Shown here one piece after another: positions 37,518 to 45,441 of a stretch of DNA of 64,000 nucleotides. Source of the DNA: CAVVJA01 sp963809815 (lineage in GTDB: Bacteria > Actinomycetota > Actinomycetes > Mycobacteriales > Jatrophihabitantaceae). The stretch is taken from contig CAWELM010000012.1 in NCBI GenBank assembly GCA_963809815.1, positions 1 to 64,000 on the forward strand, written 5' to 3'. The translations under genes were made by a program, and so were the position numbers. The notes below the pieces were generated by a model, which was not told where the DNA came from, did not search any database, and worked only from the letters and a program-made list of their open reading frames with translations. Positions within the stretch are counted from its first letter, which is position 1; every line of letters starts with the position of its first letter.

Positions 37518-38873
37518 TCATAGAGGCGGCTCGAGCCGTCGGCTGACCGTCCACCGCCACGTACCCACCATGACCGTCAGTACAGCGGCGACGAGGAAGG
37601 AGAGCGCGGACGCACTCATCCAGCTTTGGGGCACGAAGTGCAGCCAGCCCTGGACCCGGGTCCACGCTGCTGCCCAGCGCGCGATCCCCCCTGGATTGAT
37701 CAGCTGGTAGGCGACGAAGCCGGCCGCCCAGGGGAGCAGCATCCACCACCGCGAGGGAGCGCTCTGCGATGTGTTCCAGCTTCGCCGCCCCCCGAGCAGG
37801 AAGTACTCGACGATGAAGACGGCGGACAGCGGCACGAAAACGGACCCGATCAGGTACAGGAAGTTCTGATAGTCGCGAATGTGGAGGAGCAGGGCGCCGA
37901 GCGTGGTCAGGGCGCCGATCACGAGCGCGAGCACCCGCCGATCAGCGCGCGGGCGCATGTTCTGCACGGACACGACGGTCGAATAGACATTCGTGAACGA
38001 CTCGTCGAGCTCCCGGAGCACCAACACGGCGAACGGCAGCCATCCGAATGGCACCGCGATGAACGCGTGGAACAAGGCCGACTCGCCCTCAGTGCGCACG
38101 ACTGTCGAATAGGCGAGCAGGCCGAGAACGTAACAGGCGATCTGGGTGACCGAGTAGCCGGCCAGAGTGCCGCGGAAGGCCGACCGCCGCGAGCGGGCGT
38201 GACGCGTGTAATCGGCGGCCAGCGGCACCCAGGAGATCGACACCGCGATCACAGCGTCGACGGCCAGCCAGAAGCCGGTCCAGCCGCCATCCGTCAGGCC
38301 CGGCAACGGCCCGCGCGCCAGCTGGACGAGGAAGTAGGTCATGGATACGAGCACGGCGACCAACACGTATCGGCGCAAGACCCGAACGACGCCCAGCGGG
38401 CGGAGCGCCATCAGGGTCGTGACTATGCCGCCGGCCAGCACGTAACACCACCGAGTGTCCCAGGGCAGCAACTCGCTCGCCGCGCTGGCGATCACCACGA
38501 GCTCGAAGATGCCCCATCCGACGCACTGAATCAGGTTCAACACCGTCGGCAGGAACGAAAGTCGGGCACCGAACAGCCCACGCAGCAGCACCATGGACGG
38601 CTGCCCGGTCTCTGCGCCGGCCAACGCCATCGCCGCGACGGGCAGCACGCCTATCAGGCTGCCGATCAACACCGCGACGAACGCCGCGAACAGCGACATC
38701 GGGGTTCCGGTGGGCGCGAGAATGAACAACGCGGCGGTCGGGCCGAGCAGGCTGATGCCGAGGTTTCCCCAGAGCGCCACCAGGTCGAGGAAGCCGAGCG
38801 TGCGTGGTGGTTCGTCGACGAGAGTCAGTCCCACCTCGTTCGGCGGGACCCGGCGAACGCTCGCGATGCTCAT
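37518..38873 (-). CDS. NCS1-family nucleobase/HMP permease (CytX-like or pseudouridine transporter)
   Basis: A 451-residue membrane protein of the nucleobase-cation-symport-1 family with twelve TM segments. The N-terminal GFLDLVALWGNLGISLLGP and the later WVPLAADYTRHARSRRSAFRGTLAGYS are typical. Members carry cytosine, purines, hydantoin, thiamine or its pyrimidine precursor (CytX). Position allows two readings: as CytX with thiO-thiS-thiG upstream, or as the uptake system for psuG-psuK downstream. The TPP riboswitch context favours a thiamine-precursor role, but no residue decides it. Confidence 0.85.
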   Translation of the reverse strand: MSIASVRRVPPNEVGLTLVDEPPRTLGFLDLVALWGNLGISLLGPTAALFILAPTGTPMSLFAAFVAVLIGSLIGVLPVAAMALAGAETGQPSMVLLRGLFGARLSFLPTVLNLIQCVGWGIFELVVIASAASELLPWDTRWCYVLAGGIVTTLMALRPLGVVRVLRRYVLVAVLVSMTYFLVQLARGPLPGLTDGGWTGFWLAVDAVIAVSISWVPLAADYTRHARSRRSAFRGTLAGYSVTQIACYVLGLLAYSTVVRTEGESALFHAFIAVPFGWLPFAVLVLRELDESFTNVYSTVVSVQNMRPRADRRVLALVIGALTTLGALLLHIRDYQNFLYLIGSVFVPLSAVFIVEYFLLGGRRSWNTSQSAPSRWWMLLPWAAGFVAYQLINPGGIARWAAAWTRVQGWLHFVPQSWMSASALSFLVAAVLTVMVGTWRWTVSRRLEPPL

Positions 38874-38901
38874 TGCCGGATGTCCGTCGGACGGGGCACG
38901 G

Positions 38902-39672
38902 TCACAGCACCGCCATCCCTTCGAGCGGTGACGATGCCTGCGCGTGATGCCGCCGCGGGATGCGGCCGGCCAGCCGGGCTAGCCGCCCGGCGCGCACCGC
39001 GGCCGCCATGGCTTCCGCCATCAGCGCCGGATCCTGGGCCCGGGTCACCGATGACGCGAGCAGCACGCCAGCGCACCCGAGCTCCATCGCGAGCGCCGCG
39101 TCGGACGCCGTGCCGACGCCGGCGTCGAGGATGACCGGTACCTCGGCTTCGGAGACGATCAGTTCGATGTTGTGGGGGTTCTGGATGCCCAGGCCGCTGC
39201 CGATGGGTGATCCGAGGGGCATCACGGCGGCGCAGCCGATCCGCTGTAGTCGACGAGCCAGCACCGGATCGTCGTTCGTGTACGGGAGCACGGTGAACCC
39301 TAGGCCAACCAGCTGTTCGGCCGCGTCGAGGAGTTCGATCGGTTCGGGCAGCAGCGTTCGCTCGTCCGCTATCACCTCCAACTTCACCCAGTCGGTCTCC
39401 AAGGCCTCCCGAGCGAGCTGCGCCGTACGAACGGCTTCGAACGCTGTTCGGCAGCCCGCGGTATTCGGCAGCACGCGCACGCCGCGTCGATCAATGACGT
39501 CGATGATCGAGCCGCCGGTCGCGGCGTCCACCCGGCGCATCGCCACCGTGCACATGGCCGTTCCGGAGGCGACGATGGCTTCGTCGATGACCTGCATGCT
39601 CGGCGCTCCGCCGGTACCGAGGATCAGCCGCGACCCGAACTCGATGCCAGCGATCATGAACGGATCAGGCAT
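38902..39672 (-). CDS. thiG: Thiazole synthase
   Basis: A 256-residue alpha/beta-barrel enzyme that condenses the thiazole ring of thiamine from deoxyxylulose phosphate, glycine imine and the ThiS thiocarboxylate. Motifs: MIAGIEFGSRLILGTGG at the N-terminus, TDWVKLEVIADERTLLPEP with the Schiff-base lysine, MPLGSPIGSGLGI and DAGVGTASDAALAMELGCAG. The ATG at 39672 has GGGAGG five bases upstream, which fixes the start. It follows thiS by one base. Confidence 0.96.
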   Translation of the reverse strand: MPDPFMIAGIEFGSRLILGTGGAPSMQVIDEAIVASGTAMCTVAMRRVDAATGGSIIDVIDRRGVRVLPNTAGCRTAFEAVRTAQLAREALETDWVKLEVIADERTLLPEPIELLDAAEQLVGLGFTVLPYTNDDPVLARRLQRIGCAAVMPLGSPIGSGLGIQNPHNIELIVSEAEVPVILDAGVGTASDAALAMELGCAGVLLASSVTRAQDPALMAEAMAAAVRAGRLARLAGRIPRRHHAQASSPLEGMAVL

Positions 39673-39673
39673 G

Positions 39674-39874
39674 TCAACCTCCCTGGACCGCGGTAAGGAC
39701 CTCGACGGAGGATCCGTCGGCGAGCACGAATGCGTCCCAGCTCCCGCGCGGCACGACCACGCCATCGACCGCGGCCGCACTACCGCGGCTCGCCGCGTTT
39801 TCCCGCTCCATCAGCTCGGCGAGCGTCGTGCGTTCGGGGAGCGTCTGCGGAGTTCCGTTGACTGTCAGGTTCAT
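39674..39874 (-). CDS. thiS: Sulfur carrier protein ThiS
   Basis: A 66-residue ubiquitin-like protein ending in the di-glycine (LTAVQGG) that is adenylated and converted to a thiocarboxylate for thiazole synthesis. Other features are the opening MNLTVNGTPQTLPE and AVDGVVVPRGSWDAFVL. It overlaps the thiO stop by 4 nt and precedes thiG by 1 bp, so all three are coupled. A thiF is not in the window; its role may be filled by a MoeB-type protein elsewhere. Confidence 0.95.
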   Translation of the reverse strand: MNLTVNGTPQTLPERTTLAELMERENAASRGSAAAVDGVVVPRGSWDAFVLADGSSVEVLTAVQGG

Positions 39875-41007
39875 GTCGTCACCATCCGAGGAAGAAACCG
39901 GTCGACGCTGAACCCCGCCAGCGCGTCCGGTACCGATCCAGTGCTGATGAGGTCCGCGATGCCGTCGGCCGTGACCGGGGTCAACAGGATGCCGTTGCGG
40001 TAGTGCCCCGTCGCCAGCACCAGACCCGGAATCGAACTGCGTCCGATGATCGGGGCGTTGTCCGGGCTCCCGGGCCGGACGCTCGTGCTGACCTCGCCAA
40101 ACTGCACTTCGCCGAGTAATGGGATCAGCGACTGAGCGTCGCGCAGCAGCTCGTACACCGCACCGGCTCGGGGCGCAAGGTCGAAGCCGACCTCCTCGCT
40201 CGAGGCGCCGATGACCAGCTCACCGTCGTCGCGCGGAACGAGGTACACGGGTGACCCCTTGATCGTGCCGCGGATGACGTGACGCAGCAGCGGCGGTCCG
40301 GGAACGCGCAGCCGAACGGTCTGCCCCTTCACCGGCCGGATGGGGGGTAAGGCGCCTCCGCCCGGGTCCGGGAGCTGGGCCGACCAGGCCCCGGCGGCGA
40401 GCACGACGGTGTCGGCACTGAGCGCGTGTCCCAGGTCCGTCCGGATGCCACTGACTCGGGCGGCCGACTTCTCGAGCGCGACGACGCGCTCCCGGCAGAG
40501 CTCCCCGCCGGATACCCGCACCGCCTCCAACAAGGCCGCGTGCAGCCGGCGGTTGTCGACCGCGTGATCGTCCGGCGCGTACAAGCCACCCGCCACGGCG
40601 GACGCGAGCGCCGGTTCCCGTCGGCGGATTTCCCGGCCAGTGAGAAGCTCGGTGGCCACGCCGAGGGACGAACCGAATGCCTGCAGGTCGCGCAAGTTCG
40701 CGAGATCTGCATCGTCCCAGGCGGCCACGAGGGCGCCGGAGCGGCGGTAACCGATATCGTGTCCGGAGGCGGCCACGAGTTCCGCCGCGAACTGCGGATA
40801 CCGGCGGGCTGAGTCCAGGTTCAGCTGGAGCAGCGCCTGCTCGCCGTAGTGCAGTTCGGTCGCCGGTGCGAGCATCCCGGCTGCCGCGGAGGATGCTCCC
40901 GATCCTGGCGCCGGGTCGACCACAGTCACCTTGAGCCCGCGTTGGGCGCACCGCCAAGCGACGCCGAGGCCGATCACCCCGCCACCGATCACCAGGACGT
41001 CGGGCAT
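39871..41007 (-). CDS. thiO: Glycine oxidase ThiO
   Basis: A 378-residue FAD-dependent amine oxidase that makes the glycine imine used by ThiG. The dinucleotide motif is VLVIGGGVIGLGVAWRCAQRG; later segments are GRSSIPGLVLATGHYRNGILLTPV and ADTVVLAAGAWSAQLPD. Two ATGs compete: 41013, three bases from GGAG, and 41007, nine bases from it; I took 41007. A 14-nt hairpin (CCGTG-CTCG-CACGG, 41019-41032) partly covers this GGAG and may be the expression platform of the TPP riboswitch upstream. Confidence 0.94.
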   Translation of the reverse strand: MPDVLVIGGGVIGLGVAWRCAQRGLKVTVVDPAPGSGASSAAAGMLAPATELHYGEQALLQLNLDSARRYPQFAAELVAASGHDIGYRRSGALVAAWDDADLANLRDLQAFGSSLGVATELLTGREIRRREPALASAVAGGLYAPDDHAVDNRRLHAALLEAVRVSGGELCRERVVALEKSAARVSGIRTDLGHALSADTVVLAAGAWSAQLPDPGGGALPPIRPVKGQTVRLRVPGPPLLRHVIRGTIKGSPVYLVPRDDGELVIGASSEEVGFDLAPRAGAVYELLRDAQSLIPLLGEVQFGEVSTSVRPGSPDNAPIIGRSSIPGLVLATGHYRNGILLTPVTADGIADLISTGSVPDALAGFSVDRFLPRMVTT

Positions 41008-41052
41008 GCGCATCTTCTCCGTGCTCGCACGGTGAGGGTTCGCGCCGCTGAC

Positions 41053-41140
41053 TTCTCCCTGCGCCGGCATTACCCGGATCAGGTTCGACGGTCGGCGGCT
41101 CGCTAGCCAGCCCTCTCAGCCCGGTCCGCACCGAGCTCCC
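41053..41140 (-). promoter_or_regulatory. TPP (THI-box) riboswitch of the thiO operon
   Basis: Read on the minus strand, GGGCTGAGAGG (at about 41112-41122) and ACCTGATCCGGGTAATGCC (within 41062-41084) are the two strictly conserved arms of the TPP aptamer, with a variable P3 arm between them. The aptamer ends with GGCGCAGGGAG. It lies about 45 nt upstream of the thiO start. Between the two sits a small hairpin (41019-41032) that overlaps the GGAG ribosome-binding site, so control is probably at translation: TPP-bound aptamer leaves the hairpin free to form. Confidence 0.95.
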
Positions 41141-41182
41141 GTGCGTCTTCACCCTACTCGGGTGGCGGCCGGCCGGCCCGGG

Positions 41183-42778
41183 TCAGTACCAGTGCGGCGA
41201 TCGGGAAAGCCAGGCCGACCAGGCCGCGCAGGGCGTTCCGTAGCGACCCTTGATGTAGCCCATTCCCCATCTGATCTGGGTACGCGGGTTGGTTCGCCAG
41301 TCCGCTCCGGCCGTCGCCATCTTGTTGGCCGGCCAGGCCTGCGGGATGCCGTAGGCGCCGCTTTCCGGATTGGTGGCATTCCACCGCCAGCCGCTCTCCC
41401 CATTCCACAGGTTGACCAGGCAGCTGAACGAGGAGGTGGTGTTCCAGCCGTATGTGCCCATCATCGACTTGGCGATTGCCTGGGCTGAGCCCGGCGTCAC
41501 CACGATGACGGTCGTTGGCGCGGGCTTCGGGGCCGGTTTCGGCGCGGGGGGCGGAGCGGGCTTGGGCGCGGGCTTCGCGATCGGCTTCGGGGCCGGCTTG
41601 GGTGGGGGAGGTGGAGCCGGCCTTGGGGCGGACGGTTTCGGCGCGACGGGTTTGGGCGCGACCGGCTTTGGTGTCACCGGCTTCACTGGCTCCGCGACCG
41701 GCTTCGTCACCGGCGTGACCGATGGCTTCACGACGGGTGTGACTACCGGCCGCGGGGCTGGTTTCGTTACCGGCCGCGGTGTGGACGTGGCGACGGGCCG
41801 GGGCGTCGGCGTGGCCACGGGATGCGAGGTCGGGGTGGTAGCAGTTGCCGTGGCTGGTTTCGGCGCGATCGTGGCGGCGGGTTTCGGCTCGGGCGCGGCC
41901 GCCGACTGTGCGGCCGCCGGCTGTGCGGCCGGCGGGCTGGCCTCGACCTTCGTCCCAACACTGACCACCTGAGTCACGGGCGGTGCCGTTACGACATCCG
42001 ACCTCGCATTCCTGGACATTTCCCTGCCGTCGACCAGCAGCACGTCATAGGTGACCGTTCGGCTGCCGGACACCCCGGCGGTCACGACCGTCGAGTCGCC
42101 GTGGGGCTGGCTCGGGTCATCCTGCCAAGTGGTGTCGTAGGGGATCGACAGCTGCGTGGTGACGGTCTGGTGACGCACCTGCTTCCAGGTGATCGTCATG
42201 AGGTCAGTGAGTGGAGTCGATGCGGGCATCGAGAGCACGTCGTTCGGTCCGACCCTGATGCCCTGTTCCGCCAGCAGCGCGCCGACAGACGGCGCCGTCG
42301 ACTCGATCGAGTCGCTCTTGCCGGCTCGGATCAGGGTCACGCTCTTCGCCGTGCGCACGGTGATTGGGGTAGGGGCGAGGGGCAATGTCTCGCTGGCGGG
42401 CAGCGACGAGTAGGCGCTCGTATCAAATCCAAGCCGGGCCAGAGCGTCCCCGACGGTCGCAGCTGCGACCCACTGATTGAGCAGCTTTCCGTCGACGGTG
42501 AGGACCAGAAGCCGTCCGCGGATCAGATGGATCGCCAGTCCTTCGCGGACACTCTTATTGGCCGCGGGGGCCACGTCGTCGTGGGCACTGAGAGGGAAGC
42601 CTGCGTCGGCCAGTGCGCCGCGAACGTCCTGTGACATCGTGTGGATGGTGCGCGGCGCCGCCCCGTCGACCTGGATGGTGACCTTGTTGTCCAGGGCGGT
42701 CCAGGTCAGCACGGCACCCAGGCCGAGCAGTCCGAGCAGGATCGCCCCGATAACTCCGGTCTTCACGCCACGACGCAT
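41183..42778 (-). CDS. RpfB-type DUF348/G5 protein with transglycosylase-like C-terminus
   Basis: A 531-residue secreted cell-wall protein. An N-terminal TM/signal segment (VKTGVIGAILLGLLGLG) precedes three DUF348 (ubiquitin-like) domains (about residues 30-220) and a G5 domain (about 220-290, ending VSVGTKVEAS). A roughly 150-residue linker of Pro/Lys/Ala/Thr repeats follows (PKPAPKP-type). The C-terminal ~90 residues are a transglycosylase-like domain (SFSCLVNLWNGESGWRWN; probable catalytic Glu461; SGAYGIPQAWPANKM). The domain plan equals RpfB, with a lytic-transglycosylase-like end in place of the canonical Rpf domain. It should cut peptidoglycan. GGAG lies seven bases before the ATG. Confidence 0.88.
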   Translation of the reverse strand: MRRGVKTGVIGAILLGLLGLGAVLTWTALDNKVTIQVDGAAPRTIHTMSQDVRGALADAGFPLSAHDDVAPAANKSVREGLAIHLIRGRLLVLTVDGKLLNQWVAAATVGDALARLGFDTSAYSSLPASETLPLAPTPITVRTAKSVTLIRAGKSDSIESTAPSVGALLAEQGIRVGPNDVLSMPASTPLTDLMTITWKQVRHQTVTTQLSIPYDTTWQDDPSQPHGDSTVVTAGVSGSRTVTYDVLLVDGREMSRNARSDVVTAPPVTQVVSVGTKVEASPPAAQPAAAQSAAAPEPKPAATIAPKPATATATTPTSHPVATPTPRPVATSTPRPVTKPAPRPVVTPVVKPSVTPVTKPVAEPVKPVTPKPVAPKPVAPKPSAPRPAPPPPPKPAPKPIAKPAPKPAPPPAPKPAPKPAPTTVIVVTPGSAQAIAKSMMGTYGWNTTSSFSCLVNLWNGESGWRWNATNPESGAYGIPQAWPANKMATAGADWRTNPRTQIRWGMGYIKGRYGTPCAAWSAWLSRSPHWY

Positions 42779-42821
42779 GAGGTGACTCCGTCCGCCTTCC
42801 CGCACACCTCGGACCGATCGG

Positions 42822-42851
42822 ACGATAAACGCCTGGCCACTCCAGTACCAA
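42822..42851 (-). promoter_or_regulatory. Candidate sigma-A-type promoter of the RpfB-type gene
   Basis: On the minus strand TTGGTA (42846-42851) and TATCGT (42822-42827) are spaced by 18 bp. Four of six bases match the -35 consensus, and the -10 has the TANNNT frame. Transcription would begin about 35-40 nt before the ATG at 42778. This is a consensus match only. Confidence 0.35.
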
Positions 42852-43087
42852 GAGCCTCATAGGTAACACAGGCCGCTCGAACCTCGCTGGACACGCATGC
42901 CCGTCTAGCGTCCGCGAGACGTCCCGGATCGCGTCGGGCGGTGAAGCGCGCCGGCAAACTGTGTTGCAGGGCAGCACTTCCGGGGCATCTGAGCCTTCCG
43001 GGACTGCCGTGACCAGGTTCCAGCTCTGACCGTTATGCCGTACTTGGTCGGTAGCACGGCGCCAGGTCATAGCTCGGGAAGCCATCT

Positions 43088-43103
43088 TGTGATTTGTGTC
43101 ACA
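43088..43103. promoter_or_regulatory. CRP/GlxR-type operator
   Basis: TGTGATTTGTGTCACA is a perfect TGTGA-N6-TCACA palindrome, the consensus for cAMP-binding CRP-family regulators (GlxR in corynebacteria, Rv3676 in mycobacteria). Its centre is 74 bp upstream of the thiE start and about 318 bp upstream of the RpfB-type start. In those genera rpf genes are known CRP/GlxR targets. Which of the two divergent genes it serves here is open. Confidence 0.75.
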
Positions 43104-43156
43104 TCTGATCGATGGAGCGCCTGCGCCGCCCTTCGAGCGTCGCTGGCCCAGCGTTC

Positions 43157-43162
43157 TAGATT
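43157..43162 (+). promoter_or_regulatory. -10 box of thiE (leaderless transcript)
   Basis: TAGATT has the TANNNT form and ends seven bases before the thiE GTG, so transcription would start at the G of the start codon. No Shine-Dalgarno sequence precedes that GTG, which fits a leaderless message as is common in actinobacteria. No convincing -35 is present, consistent with activator dependence. Confidence 0.5.
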
Positions 43163-43169
43163 CGCAGTT

Positions 43170-43838
43170 GTGCCCGATTCGCGGACCCGGTTGGCCGACG
43201 CCCGGCTCTACCTGTGCACCGACTCCCGATCGCGTGAAGGCGACCTCGTGGACTTCCTCGACGCCGTCCTTGCGGGTGGCGTCGACATCGTGCAGCTGCG
43301 GGAGAAAGGCCTCGAAGCCGCGGATGAGATCAGGTTCCTCGAGGTCTTCGCGGCGGCCGCGCAGCGGCACGGAGCCCTGTTCGCGGCGAACGACCGCGCC
43401 GATGTGGCCCTGGCCGTCCGGGCTCCGATCCTGCATCTGGGTCAGCACGATCTGCCGGTGCCCGTGGCGCGGCGCATCATCGGCGACGAGCCAGTGATCG
43501 GTCGCTCCACCCATGCCCGTGACGAGTTCGATGCCGGACAACTGGAGTCCGGCGTTGATTACGTCTGCGCCGGGCCGACCTGGGCCACCCCCACCAAGCC
43601 GGGGCGCCCCGCCGCTGGTCTCGAACTGCTCCGGCACGCGGCCCAGCTGACCGGGCCGGACAGCCGACCGTGGTTTGCGATCGGTGGCATCGAGTCGGTC
43701 GAGCGACTCGACGACGTGATCGCCGCGGGCGCCCGGCGGGTCGTCGTCGTTCGGGCGATCACCCAGGCAGAAGACCCGGGCGAGATGGCGCGAACATTCG
43801 CGCGCCGGCTCGCCGGGGTGCCGCTATCCCGGTCGTGA
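43170..43838 (+). CDS. thiE: Thiamine-phosphate synthase
   Basis: A 222-residue TIM-barrel enzyme that joins HMP-pyrophosphate and thiazole phosphate to thiamine phosphate. Motifs: VDIVQLREKGLEAAD, FAANDRADVALAV, HLGQHDLPV, IGRSTHARDEF, VDYVCAGPTWATPTKPGRP and PWFAIGGIES. The GTG at 43170 was chosen because the enzyme core starts 12 residues later and a -10 box sits just before it. There is no TPP riboswitch on this gene. The 3' end converges with thiD, 15 bp apart. Confidence 0.94.
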   Translation: MPDSRTRLADARLYLCTDSRSREGDLVDFLDAVLAGGVDIVQLREKGLEAADEIRFLEVFAAAAQRHGALFAANDRADVALAVRAPILHLGQHDLPVPVARRIIGDEPVIGRSTHARDEFDAGQLESGVDYVCAGPTWATPTKPGRPAAGLELLRHAAQLTGPDSRPWFAIGGIESVERLDDVIAAGARRVVVVRAITQAEDPGEMARTFARRLAGVPLSRS

Positions 43839-43853
43839 TCTGGGATCCGGCGA

Positions 43854-44669
43854 TCAGCTGTTCGCCGGCGGCCAGTCCCGGATGCGCCAGAAATGCCCGA
43901 CCGGCCCAAGGCCCGAACCGAGCGGGTAGCTGCTGGTGATCGCCTGCGTGACGTACGCCTTGCCGAGACGGACTGCCTCCGGCATGTCGCTGCCGCGGGC
44001 GAGCGCGGCACAAATAGCGGCCGCGAGGGTATCGCCCGAGCCGTGGGTGTGCTCCGTGGCCTGCCTGGGCGCGGTGAACTCGTATGTCCGGTTGCCGTCA
44101 TAGAGCAGATCGGTCGCATCAGGGCCCGAGCGGTGGCCGCCTTTGACGAGCACCCAGTCCGCGCCGAGGACATGGAGTCGCCGAGCCGCCTCGAGCGCGT
44201 CCTCAGGGCCGCCCACTTCGACCCCGGTCAGCAAGCGGACCTCGCCGACGTTCGGTGTGACCAGCGTGGCGAGCGGGATGATCCGGGTGCGTAACGCATC
44301 GATGGCGTCCGGTCGCAGCAGCGGGTCGCCATGCTGGGACGCGGCCACGGGATCGACGACCAGGGGCGCGACCGCCAGACGTCGCACGGCCTCGGCGACC
44401 GCCGCCATGATGGCGGCGGACGCCAGCATTCCGGTCTTGGCCGCGCCGACTCCGATGTCCGTGACCACCGATTCGATCTGCTCGGCCACCGCGTGCGGAG
44501 GCAACTCGTAGAAGCCGGACACCCCGATCGAGTTCTGCACGGTCACAGCCGTGACGGCAGACATGCCGTGCACGCCGCAGCCGAGGAATGTCTTGAGGTC
44601 CGCCTGAATCCCGGCCCCACCGCCCGAGTCCGAACCAGCGATGGTCAAAGCGGTAGACGGTGCAGCCAT
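43854..44669 (-). CDS. thiD: HMP/HMP-phosphate kinase
   Basis: A 271-residue ribokinase-fold enzyme that phosphorylates 4-amino-5-hydroxymethyl-2-methylpyrimidine (phosphate). The opening ALTIAGSDSGGGAGIQADLKTF is diagnostic, with GVHGMSAVTAVTVQNS, LVTPNVGEVRLLTG and the anion-hole/base region HTHGSGDTLAAAICAALARG. The ATG at 44669 directly precedes that opening. It is divergent from tenA (88 bp). No fused ThiE or TenA domain is present. Confidence 0.95.
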   Translation of the reverse strand: MAAPSTALTIAGSDSGGGAGIQADLKTFLGCGVHGMSAVTAVTVQNSIGVSGFYELPPHAVAEQIESVVTDIGVGAAKTGMLASAAIMAAVAEAVRRLAVAPLVVDPVAASQHGDPLLRPDAIDALRTRIIPLATLVTPNVGEVRLLTGVEVGGPEDALEAARRLHVLGADWVLVKGGHRSGPDATDLLYDGNRTYEFTAPRQATEHTHGSGDTLAAAICAALARGSDMPEAVRLGKAYVTQAITSSYPLGSGLGPVGHFWRIRDWPPANS

Positions 44670-44757
44670 GGCGCACCAGTATGCGGGATGGTCGCCGCAC
44701 GACGACGGCAACCGGGGCCACCGACGCGCTACCCCGCGCGGTTGACATGATCGGGCA

Positions 44758-45441
44758 ATGACGTCGCCGGCCGGCCGTGCTGGGTGGAGTGCCGAGCTGT
44801 GGTCGACCTCGACCTCGACCTATGCGGCGATACTCGTGCACCCCTTCCTCGCCGGGCTGACCTCAGGAGATCTGCCGGTTGAGGCCTTCGCCTACTACGT
44901 CGCGCAGGACGCTCATTACCTGCGCGACTTTGCCCGTGCCCTTTCCGTCGTCGGAGCCAAGGCACCGAGCCACGAGGCCACCGGGATGTTCGCGCGCCAT
45001 TCGGCCGGCACGGTCGTCGTCGAGCGAGCGCTGCACGATCGATTGCTGACCGAACTCGGACTGGACCCCGACCTGGTCTCCCGAACTCCGGTTTCCCCCA
45101 CCACGACGGCGTACACCAGCTATCTGCTGGCCACGTGTCATGGGGGCAGCTTCGCCGAGGGCCTGGCCGCGGTGTTGCCCTGTTACTGGATCTACGCCGA
45201 GGTTGGCCAGGCCCTGCTTGCTCGCGGGTCGCCCGACCCGCGCTACCAGCGCTGGATCGAGACGTATGGCGGTGCGGAGTTCGCCGCTTCGGTCGTGGAA
45301 GTCCTCGACCTGACCGACCAGGTCGGCAGCGTCATCTCGCCGGTCGAACGGAGCCAAGCCAACGAGCATTACCGGGTCACCAGCCGTTACGAGTGGATGT
45401 TCTGGGACGCGGCCTGGCGCCGAGAGGGCTGGCCGTTGTGA
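44758..45441 (+). CDS. tenA: TenA-family thiaminase II / aminopyrimidine aminohydrolase
   Basis: A 227-residue all-helical protein. Typical segments are HPFLAGLTSGDLPVEAFAYY, AQDAHYLRDFARAL, SYLLATCHGGSFAEGLAAVL with the expected catalytic Cys, PCYWIYAEVGQ and NEHYRVTSRYEWMFWDAAWR with the C-terminal Glu. TenA salvages the pyrimidine moiety of degraded thiamine. CATGAT six bases before the ATG could be a -10 of a leaderless message, but this is weak. It is coupled by GTGA to the next gene. Confidence 0.92.
   Translation: MTSPAGRAGWSAELWSTSTSTYAAILVHPFLAGLTSGDLPVEAFAYYVAQDAHYLRDFARALSVVGAKAPSHEATGMFARHSAGTVVVERALHDRLLTELGLDPDLVSRTPVSPTTTAYTSYLLATCHGGSFAEGLAAVLPCYWIYAEVGQALLARGSPDPRYQRWIETYGGAEFAASVVEVLDLTDQVGSVISPVERSQANEHYRVTSRYEWMFWDAAWRREGWPL

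Larger units (their letters stand above)
42779..43169. other. Divergent regulatory region between the RpfB-type gene and thiE
   Basis: This 391-bp stretch has no gene I can support; open frames crossing it are shadows or extensions of neighbours. It holds a CRP-type palindrome (43088-43103), a probable -10 box for thiE, and a weak candidate promoter for the RpfB-type gene. The remainder, about 42860-43080, shows no tRNA and none of the conserved blocks of the c-di-AMP (ydaO) riboswitch often found before cell-wall hydrolase genes in actinobacteria. Confidence 0.7.

Noticed and set aside
37626..39134. 502-codon open frame antisense to the NCS1 permease and thiG
   Set aside because: Composition is His/Gln/Arg/Glu-rich with no recognisable domain; it is the mirror of TM-rich sequence.
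42779..43169. c-di-AMP (ydaO) riboswitch before the RpfB-type gene
   Set aside because: None of the conserved blocks of that riboswitch class were found on the minus strand of this gap.
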